From positions 1-30,586 of the forward strand of contig WOYJ01000028.1 in NCBI GenBank assembly GCA_011620845.1: a stretch of 30,586 bases of DNA, in the 5' to 3' direction. Source of the DNA: Methanobacteriaceae archaeon (GTDB lineage: Archaea > Methanobacteriota > Methanobacteria > Methanobacteriales > Methanobacteriaceae). The position numbers and the translations under genes were made by a program. The notes beneath the pieces were generated by a model, which worked only from the letters and a program-made list of their open reading frames with translations, had not been told where the DNA came from and made no database searches. Shown here one piece after another: positions 15,747 through 23,459 of this stretch; positions within the stretch are counted from its first letter, which is position 1; every line of letters begins with the position of its first letter.

Positions 15747-15864
15747 AATGTCACCCTTAAAAGAAATGGAGATAGGATTATATGGATTTGTTCATATTTA
15801 TATTCATTTTATATCTTAAATCATATGGATAAATTCAGGCCTTTGAGATAAAAGGAGGAACTTG

Positions 15865-17007
15865 GTGAAGGAAAAAAAGCACCTCCCTACTTGACCCATT
15901 GCGTGCCATGAAGTACCGCTCCATTGCCACCATTGGTATGTCAAATTGCCTTTATAACTTTGGATTCTTCGCTCTTTTAGCATACGCTCCCCTGGCACTG
16001 GGATTAACTCCCTTAACCATGGGAGTTATATTCTTAGGATGGGGTGTCCTCCTGGCGCGTACCTCCTACTTCATGTCTCCTAAACTGAAAGTAAGGTTTT
16101 AGGGCAACTAAATCCCTGTATGCGCTGTTATCCATGTTTATAGTTGTCCTCCTTATAATGGGTATCTGAACATTCAATATCTGGGTTATGGCTACCTGTA
16201 TCATCTTATCAGGTGCGTTATTTGGGAATCTCAATGGGCTATATACCGATGCTGTTATGGATGCATCACCATTTGAAGCATCAACAACTTCCTCAGCATT
16301 CAGTTTCATGCGAATGATAGGGGGAGCCATTGTTCCAGTTACAGCCAGAATACTGGGTCAAATATTTTCACCCCACACTCCCTTCATAGTGGGAGGCGGC
16401 TTTGTTCTGGGTGCTATCATACTCATATTTCTAAATCGCGACTATGCTTTTAAGCCTGTTGAAATTTTAGAGGAAAAACCAGAAACAACCACTTTAAAAG
16501 TAAAAGACTTCATGGTTCCCGATGTAATCTTCATAAAACCAGAAGCCACCGTTAAAGAACTGTTGAACCTACTAACCCAACATCATATCAGCGGAGTCCC
16601 CGTGGTGGATAACCAGAATAAGATAGTGGGAATGGCCAGTGATGGTGATATCATCCGCTATTTAAACCCAAAGGAATGATCCTGCAATGATTTCATCTAC
16701 GATATATTCATTGAAGAAGGAGAAACAGAACAGGAAGTTTTAAAGGAATAAATACAAGAGTGGATTAAGTTGATGCATAAGGAGCCCATTTTACACAGTG
16801 AAGGAGGATGATACCTTTGAAAAGGCCATCCACACCCTATCCCAGCACCAGCACCACTTTAAACAGCTTTCAGTGTTAGATGCCCAGGATAAAGTTACAG
16901 GCATAATCAGTAGAGGGGATATAAACAACAACTTAATTAAAATATTAAATATTAAATATTATTCCAGAAATGAAATAGTTAAAGTAAAAATAACATCCAT
17001 AAAATGA
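15865..17007 (+). pseudogene. decayed MFS transporter-CBS domain fusion
   Basis: Remnant of a major-facilitator transporter with two C-terminal CBS domains. Only the second half of the transporter is present, from the central loop LLDPLRAMKYRS through TM7-12. CBS1 (KDFMVPDVIFIKPEATVKEL) and CBS2 (VKEDDTFEKAIHTLSQH) follow. Lesions in order: no TM1-6; an A7 run at 15872-15878 putting GTG 15865 (with a GGAGG SD) one base out of frame; an extra T at 16097-16100; TGA at 16167-16169, where TGG (Trp) is expected; TGA at 16677-16679; TAA at 16749-16751; an extra C at 16785-16787. Between these the coding sense is clear in changing frames. Two open pieces (15899-16102, 16188-16679) should not be called separate genes. 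Confidence 0.88.
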
Positions 17008-17032
17008 ATAACATTTACTACCTGGTGAAATT

Positions 17033-17299
17033 ATGAGTAACGAAGATCAAAAAGAATTCGATAAGGAACTAATAGAAGCACTAGAAACCACTGAAGAATA
17101 TAAAACATGGCAAGAATCATTATTCGCCATCATAGGGTATGCAAACAGTGAAAACCCTGATGATAAAGAGTTTGTAAGGGAATTAATGGCAGACCATCTC
17201 ATTGCCAGTATCGAATTACAGGATGGTCTGGAGACTGCAAAATTTAAAGCCAGTAAAAAGCTGAATGATGATATGATGTTGGACTACAGTGGACAGTGA
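17033..17299 (+). CDS. small acidic hypothetical protein
   Basis: An 88-aa soluble, acidic, mostly helical protein beginning MSNEDQKEFDKELIEALETT, with no family I recognise. No Cys, no membrane segment and no signal peptide. The start ATG follows GGTGA (17024-17028). It lies 25 nt after the end of the decayed transporter and converges with the PEBP gene. The intact frame beside a pseudogene suggests it is a real, independent gene. Confidence 0.6.
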   Translation: MSNEDQKEFDKELIEALETTEEYKTWQESLFAIIGYANSENPDDKEFVRELMADHLIASIELQDGLETAKFKASKKLNDDMMLDYSGQ

Positions 17300-17346
17300 A
17301 TCCTTTAAATATTTTTTTATTTGAAACTAAAGTCAAAAAAATTAAT

Positions 17347-17805
17347 TTACCGGGTGAATACACCCATTAATTCTCCCTGGTCCAGTATATGCCCTTCCAT
17401 GGCACTTAACAGTTCATCCTTCCCTATCAGTGGCGGTAGATCCAGTTTATTATCCAGTGCATAGATCCTGAAGTAGTATCTGTGGGTTCCCTTGGGTGGG
17501 CAGGGTCCATTGTATCCCACCAGGCCATAACTGTTTAATCCATGCTTGGAACCATCGTCCATTAATTCTCTACCCTTCACATGTTCGGGTAAACTTCTGG
17601 TATCAGCTGGCAGGTTGAATATTACCCAGTGGACGAATATACCGCTTGGAGCATCTGGATCATCAAAAATAAGGGCAATGCTTTCTGTCCCTTCAGGTAT
17701 ACCCTCCCATTCGAGTGGTGGGGATATATTAACATCGTTACAGCTGTATCTTACCGGTATGGGTTCTCCCTCGTTGAATACGGGGCTTGTAATTTTTATA
17801 GCCAT
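17347..17805 (-). CDS. YbhB/YbcL-type PEBP (Raf kinase inhibitor-like) protein
   Basis: A 152-aa phosphatidylethanolamine-binding-protein fold of the bacterial/archaeal YbhB family; physiological role unclear. Family motifs are the YSCNDVNISPPLEWEGIP segment, DDPDAPSGIFVHWVIFNLP (anion-binding DPDxP and GxxxHW) and GPCPPKGTHRYYFRIYALD. A longer frame begins at 17832, but GGGAGAG precedes ATG 17805 at SD distance, and families start with MAIKITSPVF-type sequence, so 17805 is chosen. No signal peptide, so cytoplasmic. Confidence 0.93.
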   Translation of the reverse strand: MAIKITSPVFNEGEPIPVRYSCNDVNISPPLEWEGIPEGTESIALIFDDPDAPSGIFVHWVIFNLPADTRSLPEHVKGRELMDDGSKHGLNSYGLVGYNGPCPPKGTHRYYFRIYALDNKLDLPPLIGKDELLSAMEGHILDQGELMGVFTR

Positions 17806-17839
17806 TTCTTTACTCTCCCATTTTTTAAACAAATCCAGC

Positions 17840-17849
17840 TTTTATATAT
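17840..17849 (-). promoter_or_regulatory. TATA box of the PEBP gene
   Basis: On the minus strand, a purine-rich AAAAGAAG (BRE-like) precedes ATATATAAAA, about 40 nt before ATG 17805. It predicts a leader of 10-20 nt containing the SD. Confidence 0.55.
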
Positions 17850-17901
17850 CTTCTTTTCAAGATAATAATTTTTCATTTCAATTAATAAAATGATAAATTG
17901 G

Positions 17902-17911
17902 TTTTTATAAT
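17902..17911 (+). promoter_or_regulatory. putative TATA box of the ABCE1 gene
   Basis: TTTTTATAAT in the divergent region, about 60 nt before the TTG start of the ABCE1 gene. It is consistent with a leader of about 30 nt holding GGTGATG. Confidence 0.4.
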
Positions 17912-17964
17912 AGAACCACCAAATAATTTTAATGATTAATTTACACTTATTTTGGTGATGAATT

Positions 17965-19740
17965 TTGACTAGAATATCAATATTGGATCGTGATCGTTGT
18001 CAGCCCAAGAAATGCAACTACGTATGCATAGAATACTGCCCCGGAGTCCGAATGGAAGAAGACACCATCACCATTGACCCTAAAACCAAGAAACCCCTAA
18101 TATCCGAGGAACTTTGCCAGGGGTGTGGTATCTGTACCAACCGCTGCCCCTTCCAGGCGGTGAGCATAATCAACCTGCCGGAAGCTCTGGATGAGCCCAT
18201 CCACCGTTACGGGCAGAACATGTTCGAATTATTCGGACTGCCCACTATCAGAGAAGAAGCCGTGGTAGGAATGCTCGGACCCAACGGGATCGGTAAATCC
18301 ACCATAATCCGAATATTATCCGGTGAACTGAAGCCCAACCTGGGAAACTACGAGAAAGAGGTCTTCTGGGAGGACATAATAAACTTCTTCAAGGGCTCAC
18401 AGATGCAGAGTTACTTCACCAGATTATCCCAGGGGGAAATCAAGGTGGTGCACAAGCCACAGATGATTGATCTCCTACCAAAATTCGTTAAAGGCTCGGT
18501 AAGCGACTTACTCCAGGGAGTTAATGAAAGAGATGCTTTAGAGGGTGTCACTGATATCCTGGAACTTAAACTCATCATGGACCGGAACATCAAAAATCTG
18601 AGTGGGGGAGAGTTGCAGCGGGTGGCTATAGCCGCTGCTGTCCTGCGAGAAGCAGATTTCTACTACTTCGACGAACCCACCAGCTGGCTGGATGTGTATC
18701 AGAGACTGAATGCAGTTAAAGTTATCCGGGAACTGACAGAGATTGGTAAAGCTGTCATGGTGATCGAACACGACCTGGCTGCCCTGGATGCCATATCAGA
18801 CTACGTGCACATACTCTACGGAGAACCAGGAGCTTATGGGGTTGTCTCACAACTACGGGGAGTCCGTGTAGGGATAAACACCTACATCAACGGTTTCCTG
18901 AAGGAAGAGAACGTCAGATTCCGTAAGCAACCCATAGTCTTCGAGGTAAGACCCCCAACCAGTGAAGTGGACACCGAAGAACTTACTGAGTACAGTGATC
19001 TTAAAAAATCCTATAAAGAATTTTCATTAAATGTGGAAAGCGGTATAGTACATCACGATGAAATCATCACCGCCTTCGGACCCAACGGTATCGGTAAAAC
19101 CACCTATGCCAAGATGCTCGCCGGTGTGACCAAACCAGATTCAGGGAAAATCAATAAAAAGGTTAAAGTATCCTATAAACCTCAGTACCTGGCCTCTGAT
19201 TTCTCCGGTACGGTGCAGGAACTCCTTATAACCACTGCCCCTAATTACGGGACTAACCTCTTTAAAACCGAGATAATCCGTCCTTTCTCCCTGGAGGAGT
19301 TGATGGATAAGGAAGTTCAGGAGCTGAGTGGTGGGGAACTCCAGAGGGTCTCGGTGGCTTTAACCTTGGCCCAGGAAGCAGACATCTACCTTTTCGATGA
19401 ACCCACTGCCTTTTTAGATGTGGAACAAAGGCTAACAGCAGCAAAGGCAATAAAAAGAGTGGTTGAAAGCCGTAACTGCGCATCTATAATCCTGGACCAC
19501 GACATAGTCTTCATTGATTACATCTCTGACCGGGCCATGGTATTCTATGGTGAACCCGGGGTAGAGGGACATGCCAGCGCACCAATGAATCTGCGATCAG
19601 CCATGAATCGCTTCCTATCCAATGTGGGTATCACCTTCCGCCGGGATAAGGAAACCAAACGACCAAGGGTAAATAAGACTGGAAGCTATCTTGATCGGGA
19701 GCAGAAGGAGAAGGGCGAGTATTATTATTTGGATACATAA
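17965..19740 (+). CDS. abce1: ribosome recycling/splitting ATPase ABCE1 (RNase L inhibitor homologue)
   Basis: A 591-aa soluble twin-ABC ATPase that splits ribosomes with aPelota or aRF1. The N-terminal domain carries two ferredoxin-like 4Fe-4S cluster motifs (CQPKKCNYVCIEYCP and CQGCGICTNRCPF). NBD1 has Walker A GPNGIGKST at 105-113, signature LSGGELQR from residue 212 and Walker B DEPTSWLD. NBD2 has GPNGIGKTT at 372-380, LSGGELQR from residue 454 and DEPTAFLD. The start is TTG 17965 with GGTGATG as SD. Length and motifs are complete. It converges with the damaged metallophosphoesterase gene. Confidence 0.97.
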   Translation: MTRISILDRDRCQPKKCNYVCIEYCPGVRMEEDTITIDPKTKKPLISEELCQGCGICTNRCPFQAVSIINLPEALDEPIHRYGQNMFELFGLPTIREEAVVGMLGPNGIGKSTIIRILSGELKPNLGNYEKEVFWEDIINFFKGSQMQSYFTRLSQGEIKVVHKPQMIDLLPKFVKGSVSDLLQGVNERDALEGVTDILELKLIMDRNIKNLSGGELQRVAIAAAVLREADFYYFDEPTSWLDVYQRLNAVKVIRELTEIGKAVMVIEHDLAALDAISDYVHILYGEPGAYGVVSQLRGVRVGINTYINGFLKEENVRFRKQPIVFEVRPPTSEVDTEELTEYSDLKKSYKEFSLNVESGIVHHDEIITAFGPNGIGKTTYAKMLAGVTKPDSGKINKKVKVSYKPQYLASDFSGTVQELLITTAPNYGTNLFKTEIIRPFSLEELMDKEVQELSGGELQRVSVALTLAQEADIYLFDEPTAFLDVEQRLTAAKAIKRVVESRNCASIILDHDIVFIDYISDRAMVFYGEPGVEGHASAPMNLRSAMNRFLSNVGITFRRDKETKRPRVNKTGSYLDREQKEKGEYYYLDT

Positions 19741-20501
19741 TACTAGTGTTTAAATATTTGGGTTCAATTTTGCCCTCGTCAATTTCGATGTAGCTGTTTT
19801 GCTCGTCTTTGGGTAGTTCATCGATCCATGAGCCTGTGTTAGCTACTTTTTTTGGCTTCGTTTATAAATGGCCGGTGTGTATGTCCAAAAATGAGTGTTT
19901 CGTGTGGTTTCATACCTAATAGAGCATACTTTCCAGTGGTAAGTGAGAATTCATCTACTTCTTCTATTTCCCTTTTATGGGGTAATTTATTCATATCCTT
20001 AATGAATGTACGTTTTTTACTGAAGTATTGTTTTATATCCCGGATTTTACTTAAAAATCCTCCTGTTTCGTCTTTATTGTAGCACATTTCCTTGCTGAAT
20101 TGTTCGTACATCTGAAGGCTTGCGGGAAATTCCCATAAAATGGCTTCCATCTCGTATCCATAGATGAAAAAGAAGCTCTCACCACCATCCTCCGGTCGCA
20201 GATATTTACTAATTATTCCCTCATATCCGTGGTTGTATTTCTTGTTTAAGTCCAAAATATAATAGTCATGATTCCCCGCGACGTAGTAGATATTTTTAGC
20301 TTTTAAATCATTCAATTTTGCCATTATTTCATCATTTTCTTTTATTAAATCGGCATTGTTACGTCTCCAAAAATCATAGATATATCCTAATAGAATTAAG
20401 TGATCTACTTCAGTATTTTGATAGTGGTCTAAAAAATCTACAATCGCATCTAGGTTGCACCGCTTATAACCTAAATGCCAGTCTGATACTGCGAGAAGCA
20501 T
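19741..20501 (-). pseudogene. metallophosphoesterase, frameshifted and missing a metal-binding Asp
   Basis: Calcineurin-like phosphoesterase (COG2908/LpxH-like group). The open frame 20501-19839 (220 aa) has SDWHLG (residues 6-11), GNHDYY and GHTHRP, but the GD motif reads LLGYIYDFW. Tyr40 (plus-strand 20382-20384) replaces the Asp that bridges both metals; GAT to TAT is one base. The frame ends NEAKKSS. If one A is removed from the A7 run (19847-19853), it instead continues KVANTGSWIDELPKDEQNSY and IEIDEGKIE, the C-terminal NTGSW end expected of the family. That frame then lacks a nearby stop and runs into ABCE1. Two independent lesions favour decay; sequencing error could explain the indel but not as easily the substitution. 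Confidence 0.75.
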
Positions 20502-20616
20502 TACTTTATTATATGATTATATGGTTGATTCAACTACTTAAATGTTACAATTTACTAACTTCAAAAATTTAGAGAATTTACTGATAACGATCAAACTTTA
20601 AAAAAATTGAAAACTA

Positions 20617-21771
20617 TTATTCCCTCCGCAAAGCATCCATCCCCTCTACGAAACACTCTGCGAAGTATTTCACGTATTCGGTGGGTATGGAGTAGCTGAC
20701 ACGGAGATACCTGTGCCCGAATAGTTTGCTGGTGTAGGTTCCTTCCCGGGTAAATATCCCTCTTTCCAGAAGGTAGTCTGCGAGTTCTGGTGGTTTTACA
20801 CCGGTCTCATAGAGGTCTATTACCATCATGTTAGCGTCTGATGGGTAGACTGGTAAGTATGCTCCTTCTACCTGGTCTACTGCTTGTTTGATGTATTTCT
20901 GGTTGGACCTGGTGGTTTCTTTGATCCGGTCGAGCCATTCGTATTTGGAGTTAACCGCGGCTATGGCTCCTTTCTGGGCCACCACATTGGTTCCTAAATC
21001 GTTTATGAGTATGGTGCGGACGGAGTTTATGATGTCTGGGCTGGCGATCATGGCCCCAATTCTTAGGCCGGCCATTCCATATATTTTGGAGAAGCTGTAT
21101 ATGGTGATGGCGTGTTCTGGTGCGCGCTTGGCTGCGAGACAGTGCTCCCTTGCAAAATCTCGGTAGGTGATGTCATGAAGCAGGTAGATGTCATTTTCTT
21201 CTGCTATTTCTGCAAACTCCTTTATCTCTTCCTTGGTGTAGGATGTTCCCAGTGGGTTTAGCGGGTCGATGAGTAGTATGAGTTTGGTGTTCTCATCCAT
21301 GTTCTCCCGGGCGAGTTGTGGTGTGAGCTTGTATCCGCATTCCTCGTTGTAGATGGGTATTGATCTCACTTCCCCGAATCTGCTGGAGAAATTATCGATG
21401 ATCAGGTATCCTGGATCACATGTTAAGGTGTTATTTTCGGGTTCCAGTACGTTGTTACAGGCCAAGTAGAGTGATTCTGTACCTCCCGCTGTTATCAGGG
21501 AATCGAAACCATGGGTGAGTCCCAGGTCTTCCTGGATCAGGTCTTTCAGTTCAGGGAATCCTTCTGGTGGGGGATACTTAGCGTAGTCACCCCTTTTTAT
21601 ACTGCTGAGCATGGCCTCCATTATACCATCTTTATCATGAAGATGGTTGGTGTTCTGGCCCATCCAGATCATGTCCTGGTCATTATATACGTAATTAAAA
21701 AAGTCGTTCGGACTATCAAAGCCCTTTGGTACGCTCTTTACCTCTCTAGCATACTTTTTCCGTGAAATCAT
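20617..21771 (-). CDS. class I/II PLP-dependent aminotransferase
   Basis: Fold-type I aminotransferase of 384 aa. The PLP lysine is K229 in YSFSKIYGMAGLRIG. DPLNPLGTS stands in for the usual NPxNPTG, and a late YLRVSYS holds the Arg that binds the substrate carboxylate. TAGGTESLYLA is the cofactor phosphate loop region. The likely start is ATG 21771; a GTG at 21780 is an in-frame alternative whose GTGAT may instead be the SD. Substrate cannot be read from sequence; histidinol-phosphate/aspartate-type transamination is possible. No operon partner is evident. Confidence 0.88.
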   Translation of the reverse strand: MISRKKYAREVKSVPKGFDSPNDFFNYVYNDQDMIWMGQNTNHLHDKDGIMEAMLSSIKRGDYAKYPPPEGFPELKDLIQEDLGLTHGFDSLITAGGTESLYLACNNVLEPENNTLTCDPGYLIIDNFSSRFGEVRSIPIYNEECGYKLTPQLARENMDENTKLILLIDPLNPLGTSYTKEEIKEFAEIAEENDIYLLHDITYRDFAREHCLAAKRAPEHAITIYSFSKIYGMAGLRIGAMIASPDIINSVRTILINDLGTNVVAQKGAIAAVNSKYEWLDRIKETTRSNQKYIKQAVDQVEGAYLPVYPSDANMMVIDLYETGVKPPELADYLLERGIFTREGTYTSKLFGHRYLRVSYSIPTEYVKYFAECFVEGMDALRRE

Positions 21772-21900
21772 AGTTATCACAACGTAACTTGTTAAACAAA
21801 TAAAATCAGCAACAGGAAGTTAATGAACCGATTTTAATTTCGATAGTAAATTATTCCTATTTTTAATCACCACTTAATTTAAAATTTACTCTTTGATGAG

Positions 21901-22605
21901 TCATAAAAGTCCTTCATTTACTATTTTGAAACGGGACTTAAGACCTTCAGGCCGACTTCTATGACGCTTTAAAATAGCATAACGCTCGCCGTTGGCATCT
22001 CCCCGGGTGAGTTCCACGGTGACCTTGCTTTTGTACTTGAGTATTGTCCCGCCTACCGGGGCTACCAGGCCAGTGTTTCCTTCATCTCCGAAAATCGGAT
22101 AGATCTGATTGGTTATCACCACAGCGATATGGTGTTTTCTGGCTATTCTAATTAGAAGGCCCATTTGCTGGCTAAGCTCCTGGTTCATCTGGGATAAATC
22201 ACCCTCTCTAAGCCGGTAAAGGGCTACTGCAGAGTCAAGGATCACCAGATCAACATCTTTTTCAGATTCCAGGAGGTTTTCCACCTTCCTTAAAACTTCA
22301 TCCTGCTCCTGGAAGGTTTTTGGTTCAAATATCATTACATTACTGGCTATTCTATCAAATTCATCTCCAGTTATTTGTTTGAACCGTTCGATTGATAATC
22401 CCCCTTCTGTATCTATAAATATGGTTTTTTTCCCCTCTTTAACACATTGGACCATTAGGTTCAGGGCTATATTTGTTTTACCTGTGCCGGGAGGACCGTA
22501 AAATTGGGTTAAACATCCCTTTTCCACTCCTCCACCCATAATGGTATCTATAGAACAGTTTATAGGGATCTTACTGCTATCATTTATTTCATTTAGAATT
22601 TTCAA
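21901..22605 (-). CDS. radB: DNA repair and recombination protein RadB
   Basis: RecA-superfamily RadA paralogue of Euryarchaeota that modulates recombination, lacking the N-terminal HhH domain of RadA. The 234-aa protein has Walker A GPPGTGKT at 37-44, a Walker B-like DLVILDSAV near 118-126 and the C-terminal APVGGTILKYKSKVTVEL segment. It starts at TTG 22605, with GAGGA (22615-22611) as SD five bases away. AT-rich DNA upstream on the minus strand supplies the promoter, and the gene diverges from the TetR gene. Confidence 0.95.
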   Translation of the reverse strand: MKILNEINDSSKIPINCSIDTIMGGGVEKGCLTQFYGPPGTGKTNIALNLMVQCVKEGKKTIFIDTEGGLSIERFKQITGDEFDRIASNVMIFEPKTFQEQDEVLRKVENLLESEKDVDLVILDSAVALYRLREGDLSQMNQELSQQMGLLIRIARKHHIAVVITNQIYPIFGDEGNTGLVAPVGGTILKYKSKVTVELTRGDANGERYAILKRHRSRPEGLKSRFKIVNEGLL

Positions 22606-22676
22606 TTTAATCCTCTAAAAATTTGATTGCTAATATTATTATGTTATTTAGTATTTAATTATCCGCTCTTTTAGTC

Positions 22677-22711
22677 TTATGGTTAATTTCACCTTTATGG
22701 TTAATTTCACC
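22677..22711 (+). repeat. tandem repeat in the radB-TetR intergenic region
   Basis: Two exact copies of the 17-nt unit TTATGGTTAATTTCACC (22677-22693 and 22695-22711), one base apart. They lie upstream of both divergent genes and may be regulator binding sites. They should not be read as coding, although an in-frame extension of the TetR gene crosses them. Confidence 0.8.
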
Positions 22712-22740
22712 GATATATTCTGTTCAATTTTCTCCATCAG

Positions 22741-22773
22741 AAATATTTATATGCAAGCAAGTACATACTTACT
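22741..22773 (+). promoter_or_regulatory. TetR-gene promoter with overlapping inverted-repeat operator
   Basis: A TATA box (AAATATTTATATG, 22741-22753) is followed by AGCAAGTA-CA-TACTTACT (22756-22773), an inverted repeat with 7 of 8 arm positions paired. It ends four bases before ATG 22778 and covers the predicted transcription start. This is where an autorepressor would block initiation. Confidence 0.6.
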
Positions 22774-22777
22774 GAGC

Positions 22778-23404
22778 ATGGATGGAGATAGGTGCACCAT
22801 AGACAACCATAACGAGGGAACCACCATAAAAACGGTCAAAGATAGAATCCTAGATGCTGCCATGGTAACTTTCTCAAAATATGGTTTTAGTGGCGCTACA
22901 ACAATTAAAATAGCTGAAAAGGCAGGAGTAAACGAAATAACAATATTTCGGAAATTCAAATCCAAAGAAAATCTCTTAAAAACAGTTATTCGGAAAAATC
23001 AAAGTGAAATTCTGGAGACACTGGATTACATCCTCTGCATGGAAAAAAGCGCAGATGTTGAAGATTGCATAAGAACACTTGGAATCACCCTGAACCAATT
23101 CCTGGATGAAAGAATGGATTTTGTTTTCATGATGGCTACAGAAGGAAGAAAAAGACCGGAGATAATGGATTTATTCACCCAATTTAGAATGAAACTAATT
23201 GGACACTTAAGTGAATATTTCCGGGAGCAGATGAACCAGGAAAACATACGGAAATTGGATCCAGACCTATTAGCTATGACTTTATTCAATTTTATTTTTA
23301 GCAAAAGCCTATTAGTGAAAATACTCAATGATAACCTCATAAAAGACGATTTAGAAATATATGGGGAATATACCGACATCCTTATGAGGGGAATAGCACT
23401 CTAA
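22778..23404 (+). CDS. TetR/AcrR-family transcriptional regulator
   Basis: A 208-aa regulator. The N-terminal helix-turn-helix has the standard TetR pattern: ILDAAMVTFSKYGFSGATTI, then KIAEKAGVNEITIFRKFKSK and ENLL. The rest is an all-helical ligand-binding and dimerisation domain with no recognisable ligand signature. A longer frame reaches 22679, but it would cross the tandem repeat, TATA box and operator, so ATG 22778 is chosen, giving an essentially leaderless transcript. It precedes two radical SAM genes (gaps 55 and 13 nt) and probably regulates itself and them. Confidence 0.88.
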   Translation: MDGDRCTIDNHNEGTTIKTVKDRILDAAMVTFSKYGFSGATTIKIAEKAGVNEITIFRKFKSKENLLKTVIRKNQSEILETLDYILCMEKSADVEDCIRTLGITLNQFLDERMDFVFMMATEGRKRPEIMDLFTQFRMKLIGHLSEYFREQMNQENIRKLDPDLLAMTLFNFIFSKSLLVKILNDNLIKDDLEIYGEYTDILMRGIAL

Positions 23405-23459
23405 GAGATTTTTAATTTTTAATGTAAGGATTTTATCAATAAAAAAAGGAGGGTTTTGT

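Noticed and set aside
19847..19853. A7 run in the phosphoesterase as a programmed -1 frameshift site
   Set aside because: The A-rich run resembles a slippery site, but restoring the family C-terminus needs a skip of one base (+1), not -1. The gene also carries the Asp-to-Tyr change.
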